Source: Yarrowia lipolytica (Eukaryota; Ascomycota; Dipodascomycetes; Dipodascales). From it: a stretch of DNA of 64,000 nt. The translations under genes and the position numbers were made by a program. Location of the stretch: the NCBI RefSeq assembly GCF_001761485.1, contig NC_090775.1, positions 3,231,001 through 3,295,000 of the forward strand, written 5' to 3'. Numbering within the stretch: position 1 is the first letter of the stretch; each line of letters opens with the position of its first letter. The notes beneath the pieces are model-generated. The model was not told the origin of the DNA. It searched no databases and worked only from the letters and a program-made list of their open reading frames with translations. Below are positions 1 to 11,900 of this stretch, piece after piece.

Positions 1-205
1 TACTTATTTGTACCGTCTTATATCTCAACTATCTAATATATCTGATCGATCTAATACCTTCCGCGAGTATCTCATCTCGTAGTAAGCCCCCTATAACCCT
101 AACCCAACACCCTCTTTACGTGTAATCGTGCTTCTGACATGCGCAATTTGAAATTTTCGAACAGATGTCTTCAGCTACCCCTGTGGCGTTCGTTACTTGC
201 ACCCC

Positions 206-415
206 ATGTCTTTCTACGACGAAATCGAAATCGAAGACATGATCTTCGACGCGGATCAGGGTATCTTAACGTATCCTTGTCCGTGTGGCGACAAGTTCCA
301 GATTGCCCTGGACGACCTCAAGGATGGCGAAGAGGTAGCCGTCTGTCCCTCGTGCAGTCTCATGATCAAGGTCATTTTCGACCCCGAGGACCTTGAGCAG
401 TTTGAAGAATCGTGA
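206..415 (+). CDS. DPH3: Diphthamide biosynthesis protein 3 / Elongator-associated Kti11
   Basis: This 69-residue CSL-type zinc protein is near-identical in layout to yeast Dph3/Kti11. The N-terminus [12 protein letters not shown] is the family signature. The metal site is the pair CPCG (about residues 24-27) and CPSC (about residues 44-47). The family donates electrons to the radical-SAM Dph1-Dph2 complex that starts diphthamide synthesis on eEF2, and it also supports Elongator-dependent modification of wobble uridines in tRNA. I chose the ATG at 206 because it begins the conserved [11 protein letters not shown] block; the in-frame TTG at 197 is not needed. ATGs in other frames at 139 and 165 lie just upstream and could be leader uORFs. 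The protein is shorter than the 82-residue yeast protein only at the unconserved C-terminus. Confidence 0.93.
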   Translation: MSFYDEIEIEDMIFDADQGILTYPCPCGDKFQIALDDLKDGEEVAVCPSCSLMIKVIFDPEDLEQFEES

Positions 416-545
416 CGAAGAGGTGCTCTATAGCACTAGTCAAAATTCAGATTATGACTGGAAACTGTCATACACGACACCCTCACTATGAACTGTTCTG
501 TCACGACTTCTACGACATATGTCATGGGCCCCCTCCACACACTCT

Positions 546-585
<40 letters not shown>

Positions 586-2010
586 TTCAGGTCACGCGGA
601 CTACTCACATATCCGTGTGACAAGGTAAGAAGCAATCGTTGTGTCTTGGTCCACATATCTATTTATTCACTAATGGAAAAAGAAGCAAACATGCAACTCT
701 AGTTAGCACGGCGTCCATGTATTTATCTGTATTTGTTCCTCACACTCGATTGGGAATAGCTACAAGTACTCGTCTTATAGTTGAATTCACGCGACCGTAA
801 GGTTGAAGAAGAAAATAGGATGGATAGGACGATGACATCACTTTACTTGTTCCCTTGCCATGCTGGCAGCTGTATAGTAAGCGCCACTAGGTGTCTGTGT
901 CTATCAGCTACCTAGATCTTCCTTGCTTATAGAAGTGTACAGATACTTCTCTTCGAACTTGTTCTGCGCAGATCACCTTCCGTTATCAGGAATACGATTT
1001 AGGACGCTCACAATTACGATTCAGCGTCTCTCGGAGCTTCGAGGCATTTGTCTAGCGACAAGGTCCACTACAGAGAGGGTATACAAGTGAGTTATTTGTC
1101 GACGAAAACTACAGAGAGAAGCTATAACGCCAATTATACCATGTCGTGGCTCCGAACATCTCACCGAGCGCATTCTCCTATTCTGTTACCCTCATTAAAC
1201 CAGCCGCAGCCGTTGGTGAGCCGTTCGGAGATAACCTTGAGAGAAAGGACGATGTACAAGTCAAGTAGAGGGTGGGGGAAGAGTTGATAATTGAGTTGTT
1301 TATAGCTTCTGGAAGGCAGAGTCACACTACGGTGTATGCACCGCTATGGGTCACCCGATCTCACGCACCAGGTATGTACAGTACGATACTCTCCCGTCTT
1401 CGCCAGCATCTCGCTCTTGAGACGTCCAGACACGCATCCCGAGGCAATCCCTAATAGAGCTCAACTGTCTGAGAGCTGAAGTTTGACGTCAATCGGGTGG
1501 AGACATACTCAATATACAAGTACTGGCATAGGCTGAGATGGAAAAATGAACGTTCTGAGAGGCTACTACTGCTCAACTTCGGTTTGTGTCACCTCAAACA
1601 TTTGTACTACGGCCTACAGAGGCCTATTCCGCACGATAAGTGAAACTAAAAAGAGATGCTAGAGCACGGTGCCAAGCTAAGGAACGTGCCAGGAGTTAGA
1701 GGCGGTCCAAGGGCTGTGGTAAGAAGCTGGAAATCGAGACACAGCTCATATATCACTCACAGACGCCAATATCCCCACCTGGCCCCCCGCTCCAACAGCA
1801 GAGATATCTCGGGTTTCTTAACTCCGAATTTAAACCCTGATGAAATCCAAATGCGACATTTCTGCAAACCGGCTGCAGGGGAATACAAGCAGTTATAAGA
1901 CCGCCTGGTGGCCCTAGCCGATCTCCTTTCGAGCAAAAAAAAACATCGCGTAACCCCGATCACCCGCACCAACAGCACCAACCACAGAAACCGCACACAA
2001 ACACAACAAG
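416..2010. other. Intergenic, with (AC)16 microsatellite
   Basis: The stretch holds the DPH3 3' end and the promoter of the next gene. An (AC)16 dinucleotide repeat lies at 549..580. Short open frames of 60-90 codons occur on both strands but none shows a recognisable domain. I see no RNA gene. Confidence 0.6.
549..580. repeat. (AC)n microsatellite
   Basis: Sixteen uninterrupted AC units lie about 130 bp downstream of the DPH3 stop codon. This is a likely length-polymorphic site. Confidence 0.95.
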
Positions 2011-3252
2011 ATGGAAACCCTAGCAAATTGGCTTCTACCCGACACCCCCAAGCCTCTGGACATCAAGCAACTGACTTTTGGCCGACCTGGGGGAAACAAG
2101 GGCTTCACCTTCTCCACCATCCCTCTGCCCCTCAAGACCAATGAGGTACTTATTGAGGTGAAGGCGGCCTCACTCAATCCATGGGACCTCAAGGTGTGGA
2201 AGCAGCCCCAGACTTGGCTCAAGGAAGAGCATGGCTTGGGCCAGGATTTCTCCGGTATCATCAGCGATCTGGGCCAGGGAGCTGCGTCAAAGGGCTGGAA
2301 GGTTGGCGATCGCGTCTGTGGTCTCAAACTTCACTACGGTAGTCAGGGAACCATTGCGTCCCACATTGTTATTGACCTCAACAAGACTAAGTACTCTATG
2401 ACCCACATTCCCGACAACATGACTTTCGAGGAGGCCGCAGCGTTCCCACTCGTGTTTGGAGCCGCCTGGGAGGGCCTGTCACATTGCCCAATGCAGGCGA
2501 TTAGAGATCAGACCCTCAACGTCTGTATTCTGGGAGGAGGAACAGCCGTGGGCCAGATGGCCATCCAGCTGGCCAAGAACCACCTGCGAGCCAAGCACGT
2601 GGTGTGCACCACAGCCGGCGGCGAGTCGGAGGAGATTGCACGTGATCTCGGTGCTGACCATGTTATCGATTACAAGGCTGCCGGAAACGTCGGAGACGCC
2701 ATTGAGTACATTGTCGGCAACCAGGAGCTAGACGATACCAACGACCAGCACAGGGTGCGGTTTGCAAACTCGTACTCCACTAATGGCGAGAAATTTGACG
2801 TGATTCTCGACTGCGCCGGAGGTGCTGGAGCTGGAGACGTGCTGGCGAAGGCCAAGTCGCTTCTCAAGCCCTACAATGAGGGATCCGCCTTTGTCACCCT
2901 GGTGGGAGACTACAATACCCCCAAGGTCAATGCCTCGGTTGTCCACGGCTCCAATGGTCCCTCTCCTCTCATTTCCAAGTCCATCTCCACATATGACTCC
3001 GCTTCATATTGGTACGGAGGCTGGACTCATAAGCTGGCTTTCCAGACCGGCTCTTCAGGTTTCAGATACATCACCGCCAATGTCAAGGGCTCTGGTGACT
3101 GGATCAACCAAGCTCACGCTGGCTTCGCATCCAACTCTATCAAGGTGCGAATTGACACGGTATATCCCTGGACCAAGTACGACGACGCCTTTGAGCAGCT
3201 CCTGAGCCGAAAGGTCAAGGGCAAAATTGTTCTGCGAATCCAGGACTTTTAA
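2011..3252 (+). CDS. Zinc-less MDR oxidoreductase, AST1/YIM1-like
   Basis: The 413-residue protein belongs to the medium-chain dehydrogenase/reductase superfamily, quinone-reductase-like branch. An N-terminal GroES-like part contains the block VKAASLNPWDLKVW (about residues 51-64). It is followed by a Rossmann nucleotide-binding domain with the motif LGGGTAVGQMAIQLAK near residues 174-189 and the block GADHVIDYK. The classical catalytic zinc ligands are not apparent, as is usual in this branch. Yeast relatives are Ast1/Ast2 (membrane-raft-associated) and Yim1; the substrate is unknown. The ATG at 2011 follows an A-rich leader (ACACAACAAG) typical of yeast starts. There is no predicted presequence. 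I am confident of the family but not of the exact orthology. Confidence 0.85.
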   Translation: METLANWLLPDTPKPLDIKQLTFGRPGGNKGFTFSTIPLPLKTNEVLIEVKAASLNPWDLKVWKQPQTWLKEEHGLGQDFSGIISDLGQGAASKGWKVGDRVCGLKLHYGSQGTIASHIVIDLNKTKYSMTHIPDNMTFEEAAAFPLVFGAAWEGLSHCPMQAIRDQTLNVCILGGGTAVGQMAIQLAKNHLRAKHVVCTTAGGESEEIARDLGADHVIDYKAAGNVGDAIEYIVGNQELDDTNDQHRVRFANSYSTNGEKFDVILDCAGGAGAGDVLAKAKSLLKPYNEGSAFVTLVGDYNTPKVNASVVHGSNGPSPLISKSISTYDSASYWYGGWTHKLAFQTGSSGFRYITANVKGSGDWINQAHAGFASNSIKVRIDTVYPWTKYDDAFEQLLSRKVKGKIVLRIQDF

Positions 3253-3498
3253 TGGGATAATGGTAATATATAATAATATAATGGATGTGCATATGGTGAT
3301 TCGGGTGAAGCAGGGATATGGTAGCGAGTCCTTGTACAATCGTTGTGTACTTGTAGGTACTGTAGCTGGTATTTATTGGCATGTGTTACATCCACATGTT
3401 AGTCTCTCTTGATGCAAGTACTTATATGCATATGCATCCCCTGCATGGATAAACTTCACCATTGCCAAGCTCGGTTAACATCTTTCATATCAGCAACA

Positions 3499-4265
3499 AT
3501 GACCATGAAGTGAGTACCGAACGACAATGGCCATGAAAGAGCTTCGATTAACACAGCATCCGCGCTTGCCTCTTCGACATGGATGGTCTACTCATCAACT
3601 CTGAGCAGATCTACACCGATGTTGCCAACGAGATTTTAGCCGAACACGGTAAAGGTCCTCTTCCCTGGGAGATCAAGAAGGACCTGCAGGGCCGACCTGG
3701 TCCTGAGGCCGCGCGAGTCTTCCTTGAATGGTCTGGATTGCCCTACAACCCCGACGAGTATTACGCCATGACCTCTGCTCGTCAGTCGGAAAAGTGGCAG
3801 ACCTGCAAGTTCATGCCCGGAGCTCTGGAGCTGCTGAAGTACCTCAAGGAGAAGGACATTCCTTTTGCTCTGGCCACCTCATCCCACCGAGGAAACTTTG
3901 AGAAGAAGACCGCCCACCTGGGTCACGGATTCGAGCTCTTTGGCGACCACATTGTCGTTGGAGATGACGAGCGAATCCCCAAGGGTCGTGGCAAGCCCAA
4001 CCCCGACATCTGGCAAGTGGCTCTCAAGTCTCTGAACGACCAGAGACACTCCGGTGACCAGATCAAGCCCAATGAGGTGCTGGTGTTCGAGGACGGCATT
4101 CCCGGCGTTGTTTCCGGACGAGCTGCTGAGGCCCATGTTATTTGGGTGCCCGATCAGCGCCTTCTCAACGTGCTCAAGAAGGGCGAGGCCCAGGAGATCA
4201 TTGGCAACCAAGGCGAGATTCTCACCTCTCTCGCCGATCTCGACAAGACCAAGTATGGCCTTTAA
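3499..4265 (+). CDS. HAD-family phosphatase, pseudouridine-5'-phosphatase-like (spliced)
   Basis: There are two exons. Exon 1 is only 11 nt (3499..3509). The intron (3510..3556, 47 nt) starts GTGAGT and ends TTAACACAG, with the branch sequence abutting the acceptor. Exon 2 is 3557..4265. The spliced product has 239 residues and begins MTMNIRACLFDMDGLL, which restores the HAD nucleophile motif DMDG (D11, D13) that an ATG start at 3579 would truncate. Later motifs are ATSSHR (motif II), the lysine in GKPNPDIW (motif III) and VFEDGIPGV (motif IV). The closest families I recognise are HDHD1/PUDP-type phosphatases and yeast YKL033W-A, which dephosphorylate small phosphometabolites. The substrate is not shown by the sequence. 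The gene converges on the PRPP synthetase with only 183 bp between stop codons. Confidence 0.88.
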
Positions 4266-4448
4266 TTGGATCTATGTAAATCAACATCAATGCGCTTTAG
4301 GCAAGCTTTTAAATCAGACATGAACCATACTGTACCTCTAGATCAGCATGAAGCATAGACCACCCTAACTCATTGTTGCAAGACCACTAAACTAATAGCT
4401 GTATTTGTGCCGCCCGGCCCCTCACTCACTCTTCTATAAATACATTCT

Positions 4449-5871
4449 CTACAAAGGAACGTTTCTAAACAAATAGCTGACGGACTCTCCGTTGTGAAGA
4501 CGTCGGATACTCTCTGCCAGCACGCCGGAAATGTCAATGATGCCGAGCTTGGGACACTGGTCCATTTTGGTTTGCAGATCCAGAGTGTTGGTGCACACGA
4601 CTCGGTCGAGCTTGGAGTTGTTGATGATCTCAATGGCTCGGCCAGACAGAATGCCGTGGGTGACAATGGCAATCACCTTGATAGCGCCGTGCTCAAATAG
4701 AGTATCGGCAGCCTTGGCCAGAGTACCACAAGTATCGGCCATATCGTCGACAAGCACACACACCTTATCCTTGACGTCTCCAACCAGCACCATACGGCTG
4801 ACCTCGTTAGCTCGAGCTCGCTCCTTGTGGATCAGAGCAAAGTTGAGATCCAGACGGTCGGCAAGAGCAGCGGCTCGCTTGGCTCCACCGGCATCCGGCG
4901 ACACAATGATGGTGTTTGTGTGGTCTCCGGGCTGGCCATTGACGTTATGCATGATCTCGGACTTGAGGTAGTTGACCACCGAGGGCTCGGCGTAGAGGTT
5001 ATCCACAGGTACGTCGAAGAAGCCCTGGATCTGAGAAGCATGCAGGTCCATGGTGATGACATGGTTGCATCCAGCAGTCTGAAGCATGTTGGCCATGAGC
5101 TTGGCGGTGATGGGGGCTCGAGACTTGTCCTTTCGGTCCTGACGCGCGTAGGCAAAGTTGGGGAGAACAGCGGTGATTCGCCGGGCCGAGGCGGTCTTGC
5201 AGGCGTTGATCATGATTAGCATCTCCAAGATACGGTCATTGACCTCGCCGCAGCCCACCTGGCAGATGATGTACACATCCTCGTCTCGAACCGACTCTCC
5301 AATGGTGATGGAAGTTTCTCGGTTGGAGTCTCGGAAAATGTTGATTTTGGCCAGGGGGAGGCCGAGTCTGGGTTAGCACAAGGAAGTGAGTGGCTGTAGG
5401 TCACGGACGCTCAACGATCTATGCCAGGTCAGAAGAGAATAACGGAGAGCCATGCAAGAGGAACAAGACGCATGATTCTGAAACAGATACAGTAATTCGC
5501 AATCGGAGGACAAGGGTGCAGCAAACAGATTGCCGTCACATGAACACTGAACTTCACCTGTCCACGAGGCCAAAGAACTGCTTATATTCACATGCTCCCC
5601 ATATGTCGTTCTCGGTGACCGTATAGATTAGTCCGCAACCGTTCAATAATGAAAGCGGGAATCGATAAAACCTGTCTTCTGTGTCGCTTTGCATCTTCTG
5701 GTGTGTCGGTGTCTCTCCTCTTCTGTCTTGTGACTTGAGTAACACTGTCGTTGTCGGAGCTCACCGGCTGACTCATCCCGTCTTCTCGGCACAAACTCAC
5801 CTAGCAGCAACTTTCTCAGCCAAGCCCTGGTTGATATCACCGGACAGAATCTTGATGGAGTTGGAAGTCAT
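4449..5871 (-). CDS. PRS: Ribose-phosphate pyrophosphokinase (PRPP synthetase), spliced
   Basis: Exon 1 is 5801..5871 and exon 2 is 4449..5367 on the minus strand, separated by a 433-nt intron (donor GTGAGT, acceptor TGCTAACCCAG). The 329-residue product begins [17 protein letters not shown] and reads in phase across the junction ([11 protein letters not shown]). It makes PRPP from ribose-5-phosphate and ATP for nucleotide, His and Trp synthesis. Visible signatures are the catalytic-loop block [15 protein letters not shown], the divalent-metal/phosphate signature [22 protein letters not shown], and the ribose-5-phosphate loop [10 protein letters not shown]. The length and the end ([10 protein letters not shown]) fit the short Prs2/3/4-type subunits rather than the long Prs1/5 types. 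A TTAGGG motif lies 70 bp upstream (5941..5946). Confidence 0.95.
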
Positions 5872-6504
5872 GGTTGCACTGGCCGTTAAGGACAAACTCG
5901 AAATATGGAGACGGGCTGCTGCTGTTCATCAATCATTTTTTTAGGGTTAGAGTTGGTCTCTCACGTGCTGCGGAGGACACCGAATCTCCAGACGTGGGGC
6001 ACCAAGGGCCTGCAATTGGCTATCATCAGGGTAATCACAGTTGTGTACCAGGCTGGGGCTGCTGAAAAATGCCGGTTACAAAACGTTCTTATATACTGTT
6101 CGTCTCTGGATCCCATATAGACCCACCACACGTACCATGCAATCGTAAGCCAAACCGGCGTCTCAGATGCGGATCGAACCCCCGTCTGACAAGTGCACTC
6201 CAAAAATCCACAATAGCTGATAGGCCTGAAAAGTAAGTCTTTTGACGGAGTCCGAAAAGGGCAGTTTGAGACGTTTCCGACCAAATAAACCGACCAGGAG
6301 ATATATGGACTCTGGATCGACTGCCGAAAATGTCTCTCAAATGGCCCCTTTTCACGGATCTATATCTATACTGGAGATATGTGCGCTAGTTGAGTCTATT
6401 GAGCGAGCCCGAGTCAAGCAGACGGTCAAGAGTCAAAATAATGACTGGTATATATAAATACTATGTACAATATAAATATGGATTGTGGTGGAGTACCGGG
6501 GCTT
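5872..6504. other. Intergenic between PRS and SLM3, with tRNA-like remnant
   Basis: The stretch contains the PRS promoter (minus strand) and the SLM3 3' region. A box-B-like word GGTTCGATCC occurs on the minus strand near 6171..6180, with a 7-bp matching stem (CGTCTCA/TGAGACG) spanning about 115 nt, but no foldable tRNA. Open frames here have no coding character. Confidence 0.5.
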
Positions 6505-7704
6505 TTAGACAATCACTCCGCAGCCCAAAACCCGATCCTCGTGGTACAACACGAGGTTTTGACCAGGACTAACCGCCCGAACTGGCACGGCTGTCCTAAT
6601 TGCAATGTCCTCTCCTTCAATAGCCAAATTTGTAATGGCCACGGGCTCCATGAGAGATCGGAATTGAATGGTGAGATTCATTCCGCTCAAATCGGCTGGC
6701 TTGGTACCCAGCCAGGAAAAGTACTTAGCCTTGATGTTCGAGCTAAAGAGGCTGGGATGGTTTCCTCCCTTGACAATAACCAGTTCATTGGTGTCAATGT
6801 TCTTTTCCTTGACGAACCACGAACCACGGTACTTGGGGTTGCCCTGGGGAAGGCAGATTCCAGACTTCTGGCCCACAGTAGCATTCCATAGTCCGTTATG
6901 CTGACCGACCACTTCTCCCTCCTCAGTAATCACATTACCAGGAGTAGTGGAAATGTAATCGCTTAGAAAGTCGCGAAACTTGCGCTGGTCCTGAGACACA
7001 AAACACAGTCCCTGAGAGTCAGGTTTGGACGCCACGTGAAGTTTGTAGGCGTGGGCCATCTCTCTGATCTCCGGCTTGAGATAGTCAGATAGGGGGAACA
7101 TGACGTTTCTGAGCGAGTCGGAGTTCACTGAAGAAAGATAATAACTCTGATCTTTCGCCAGATGCTTGGGTCTGAACAATCCAGGGGTACCAGACTCGTC
7201 TGTCATGACTCGAGCATAATGACCTGTGGCAAGCCACCAGTCTCCCTCCATGCCACTGTTTTCATGCCGATCCTTGAGTCTGTGTTTGAGAGAACCAAAC
7301 TTGATGTATCTGTTGCAACTAACGTCCGGATTGGGCGTCAGGCCCTGTCTGTATCTCTCGAGCATGGGTTCAAACACCTCGAGCCAGTACTCCTTCTCCA
7401 GACTGAGATTCACGGCTGGGATGTCGATATGAGCACAGACTTGCTGCACATCGTTCCAGTCAGCTTCAGCACATTTGGAGTCGGGGCTCCAGTTTCGCAT
7501 AAACACTCCAGTAACTCTCCCCTTGTACCTCTCAGCCATCAAAGCAGCAGTCACGGAGGAGTCCACCCCAGCACTCATAGCCACATAAACATGGTCGTTG
7601 GGGCCCGGCAGAGGCGTTGTGAAGCCCAAGTGACTGCTGGAATAGTGTCTCAGTCGGCATGGCACACCCGTCAGCGGTCTGACAAGCTTCCTGAGCAAGT
7701 TCAT
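6505..7704 (-). CDS. SLM3: Mitochondrial tRNA-specific 2-thiouridylase
   Basis: This is a 399-residue MnmA/MTU1-family enzyme that thiolates U34 of mitochondrial tRNA-Lys, -Glu and -Gln. Residues 1 to about 30 are basic and Ser-rich, like a mitochondrial presequence. The ATP-pyrophosphatase loop is SAGVDSS (residues 44-50). The two catalytic cysteines of the family are visible as C130 in NPDVSCNRYIKF and C234 in DSQGLCFV. The C-terminal beta-barrel includes SPGQNLVLY. The length is close to yeast Slm3 (about 417). Its promoter is shared, in a 1.25-kb divergent region, with STE23. I am confident of family and compartment. Confidence 0.95.
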   Translation of the reverse strand: MNLLRKLVRPLTGVPCRLRHYSSSHLGFTTPLPGPNDHVYVAMSAGVDSSVTAALMAERYKGRVTGVFMRNWSPDSKCAEADWNDVQQVCAHIDIPAVNLSLEKEYWLEVFEPMLERYRQGLTPNPDVSCNRYIKFGSLKHRLKDRHENSGMEGDWWLATGHYARVMTDESGTPGLFRPKHLAKDQSYYLSSVNSDSLRNVMFPLSDYLKPEIREMAHAYKLHVASKPDSQGLCFVSQDQRKFRDFLSDYISTTPGNVITEEGEVVGQHNGLWNATVGQKSGICLPQGNPKYRGSWFVKEKNIDTNELVIVKGGNHPSLFSSNIKAKYFSWLGTKPADLSGMNLTIQFRSLMEPVAITNLAIEGEDIAIRTAVPVRAVSPGQNLVLYHEDRVLGCGVIV

Positions 7705-8955
7705 TGTCGTGTGCTCTCTAAGTTGGTAATTAAATTAATTTTTCAGAACCTCGTGGGATTCGAAGTTTGATCTTGATTTGGGTTATCGGCATTACGGGCC
7801 TAGCTGGTGTCGCTGAGTAATCAGTCTCTGTGCGCATCGTCGAGTGCATGATAGACGTATGACTGGTCTGACTGTGGTGGCGGTTTTGTTGTATGAGTCG
7901 ACACCGACAGATCCAGTAGCCGCTTGCATCGTTCTCTGCGTGTCATTGCTTTTTCTATTTTTACCTCTCAAACATCTCATCTCGCTTGGTTTGCAAAGGG
8001 TGTGACAAAGACGCCGATATTGGATCCGACAGACAGTCTTCCCTCCTTCCTAAACAAGCTCCTACGTACTTGTACTTGCGCCAGTGCTTGTACGAGAGGA
8101 GAAGGAAAAGTGCCCACAGAGGCTGTGCACAGAGTAATTCGGCAGGTACTGTAGAACGTTGCAGCGACATGTCAGACATCTTATTATTGAATGTGACTGC
8201 CAGCATCTTTAAGCGATTCATACGTCACAACAAGATGTCAGCACAAGGACGCCGATGATCATATCTGAGGAGTCGTGTTGGGGTGTCCAAAAAAGGGGAG
8301 TGCGTGTGATTATTCGAGGAGAGCTTTTTGGGGCTGACAACCGTTGCGCGTCCAACTTCACCTGTGAACAGCACCCCCTCCCAAAGCCTCATTAAATGGT
8401 TTAGCACCAGTCTATTGTTTGGCGTCCCCTCTTATTATGCAACGTGCGCAACCATGAACCTGCGTGTTGTTTGGTGGCGAACCTGTGACCGAGGAGCCGT
8501 AGCCACTTGTAGTGGTGGAGGAGCAGAGCTGCGAAATCCAAAGGTGTACATTACATGAGACAAGGAGGGTGAGCAAGCTAATTGTAGAAGAGGCAGAATA
8601 TTATTGCGGTCTGGCAAGCGGTTTACGACCTGTTTCGAGACCCTTGTGCCCGATAATTATATATCAGGTCTGTAGTACAATTTTTCTTTGGTGGGGTCTA
8701 CTCCGAGTATCGTACTTGAAGTCGGTAGATTAAAATGTCGCTCTATTAATACACTAATCTCTTTATCCCACATAGACTCACCTCACACAACTCACATCAC
8801 ACAATCACACTCGGCTCCCCGTGACAACCCTATTTCAACACCAAGGTTCCCCATTACACAAGAACACAACATCCACATATACACCTCTCACTTGTACTTC
8901 GTTGTCACGAGGACCGGTCAAACACAAAACCCCAACCGCGTGTTCCTACCAGTAT
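7705..8955. other. Divergent promoter region SLM3/STE23
   Basis: This 1.25-kb region separates two head-to-head genes. It contains two close GTACTTGTAC-type words near 8064..8096 and a pyrimidine-rich, CACA-rich leader in front of STE23. No coding or RNA gene was recognised. Confidence 0.6.
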
Positions 8956-11900
8956 ATGCTCACGTGGCTTCAGTGGATCTTAGCATTCTCCTTCGCCCTA
9001 CTCACCCCGACCTACATCACCCAAACGCCAGATAACGCAACCACCCCCTCCTTGTCCCCATCATACCCACCGTGCAACATGACCGTTCCGTTCCAGGTCA
9101 TCGAGTCGTCGGTCGACAAACCCGTGACTGACGACCGACAGTACCGAGTCATCACGCTGGCCAACGGTCTGGAGGCCCTTCTCATTCACGATCCCGATGC
9201 CGATCGGGCCTCTGCAGCCATGGATGTCAATGTTGGGTCCTTCAGCGATCCCGTTGGCCTGCCGGGTCTCGCCCACTTTTGCGAGCACCTGCTGTTCATG
9301 GGTACAGAAAAGTACCCGGAGGAAAACGACTATTCCACCTACCTGTCCGAGCACTCGGGCTCCTCCAACGCCTACACCGCCTCTGAGGAAACCAACTATT
9401 TCTTCGATGTCGGACACGAGTACCTTGAGGGAGCATTCGACCGATTCGCCCAGTTCTTTGTGGCCCCTCTGTTCGCAGCCTCCGCCAAGGATCGAGAGAT
9501 CCAGGCTGTCGACTCGGAAAACAAAAAGAATCTGCAGAATGACATGTGGCGTCTCTTCCAGCTCGAGCGGTCTCTGTCCAACCCGGACCACCCTTATAAT
9601 CGATTTTCCACGGGAAACTACGAGACCCTACACACAGAGCCCCTGGAGAAAGGCATGGACGTGCGAGAAGAGCTGCTCAAGTTCTACAAGGCGTCGTACT
9701 CCTCCAACATCATGAAATTGGTCATCTTGGGTCGAGAGTCCCTTGACACTCTCCAGAGCTGGGTCGTCGAGAAGCTCTCGTCCGTTGTCAACACCAACGC
9801 CACTCTGCCGGACTACGGTGTCCCTCTGCTCACCGAGGGCGAGCTCGGCACCCTGGTTAAGGCCAAGCCCATCATGGACACAAAGTCCATCGAGGTCACC
9901 TTCCCCGTGCCCGATACTCGAGAACACTGGGAGTCCCACCCTGGCCACTACTACTCCCATCTTGTAGGGCATGAGGGCCCTGGATCCATTCTCTTCTTCC
10001 TCAAAAACAAGGGGTGGGTCTCGTCGTGCTCCAGTGGGGCCGTGCAGGTGTGTCGAGGGGCTGGCGTCTTCACAATCTCGTGCGAGCTTACCGACGCCGG
10101 TATGAACCACTACAAGGATGTGGTCGTGCACATTTTCGAGTACCTGCGAATGTTGCGAGACGAGCCCGTGCAGGAGTGGATCTACGACGAGATGCGGGAC
10201 GTGGCTCTTGCCAACTTCCGGTTTAGACAAAAGGAGAACCCTTCGTCCACCACCTCGCGACTTGCTACTGTGCTCCAGAAGAACCACCTGCCTCGACAGT
10301 ACCTGCTGTCGTCGTCGCTGTTCCGAAAGTACTCGCCTGAGGTGATCCAGGCATTTGGCCGACACTTCACCACCGACAACTTCAAGATCTTTCTGGTGGG
10401 CCAAGAGCTGGAGGGTCTCAACCAGACCGAAAAGTGGTATGGCACCCAGTACTCCAACGACAAGATTGATGCCGACTGGATGCGACGAGTCAAGAGCGCT
10501 GGTCGAAACCCCGACCTGCATCTTCCCGCGCCCAACGAGTTCATCCCCACAGACTTTTCTGTGCCCGACAAGCGAGCCAAGGAACCCCAGACTCACCCCA
10601 CGCTGCTGCGAAACACAGACTACGTGCGGCTGTGGCACAAGCGGGATGACACCTTTCTGGTTCCCAAGGCAACCGTGCGTATCAGACTCAAGAACCCCAT
10701 TGGTCACGCCGACCCCTTCAATAGCGTTAAAACTACGCTACTAATCGAGGTTGTCACAGACCTGCTGCTCGAGTTTGCATACGCCGCCGAGATTGCCGGA
10801 CTCAAGTATGGCGTGCTTGCCTCTCGAGACGGCGTGGAGATCGACCTCAACGGATACAACCACAAGCTTGAGACGCTGCTAGAGCGGATTCTGCTCAAGA
10901 TCAAAAATTTCGACGTCGACCAGTCGCGGTTCAACATCGTCAAGGAGACTGTGTCCAAGACATACAAGAACTTTGGCTATAACGTCCCCTATGCCCAAGT
11001 GGCCCATCACTCGCAGTACCTGCTGAACGACCATACCTGGACCGTTCAGGAGAAGCGGGAGAAGATTGAGCAGCTGACTCGGGAGGATATCATCTCCTTC
11101 GTGCCCGAGTTCCTGCGTCACCTACAGGTGGAGACACTGGTGGTAGGCAATCTTGCCAAGGAGGATGCGGTCAGCATCTCGCAGACCATCAGCAACGTCC
11201 TCAAGCCCGCTCCTCTGTCTCCCTCTCAGCTGGTTAACCCCCGGTCTTTCTTGCTGCCCGACAGCTCGGCTTTCCACTATGACGTCGATCTGGAGGACAA
11301 AGCCAACGTCAACTCTGTGATCGACTACATGGTGCAGGTGGGCAAGTTTAGCAACATTCGAACCCGGGCATTGCTGGAGGTTCTTGCCCAGATTGGGCAG
11401 GAGCCTTCATTCAATCAGCTGCGAACCAAGGAGCAGCTGGGTTATGTAGTATTCAGCGGCATCAAGTCGACCCGAACCACTCTTCTCTACCGAGTGCTGA
11501 TCCAGTCGGAAAAGACGTGTTCTTACCTGGAGTCTCGAATCGAAAATTATCTGATTGAAATTCTCGGCCCCATGATCCGAAACATGAGCGAGGCTGAGTT
11601 CGACAAACATGTGGCTGCAGTGGTTGCCAAGAAGCTGGAGAAGCGCAAGAACATCAGTGAAGAGGCGTCACGTTACTGGTCGCAGATCATTAGTGGCTAC
11701 TATGACTTCAAGCAGAACTTTAAGGACGCCGAGGAGATCAAGACGCTGAAAAAGGCGGACCTGGTGGAGTTCTACGACCGGTACGTGGACCCTGCATCCA
11801 AATTGCGGTCCAAGCTGGTGATCAACCTCAAGAGCCAGGTGACCAAGGACGAGGGCCAGATCCCCAACAGCGTGCCAATCATCGACCATGCTGCGTTCAA

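Noticed and set aside
5554-5840. Overlapping frames inside the PRS intron
   Set aside because: They lie between clear splice sites and show no coding character.
9628-10707. 359-codon minus-strand frame opposite STE23
   Set aside because: Shadow of the peptidase gene; no recognisable motif.
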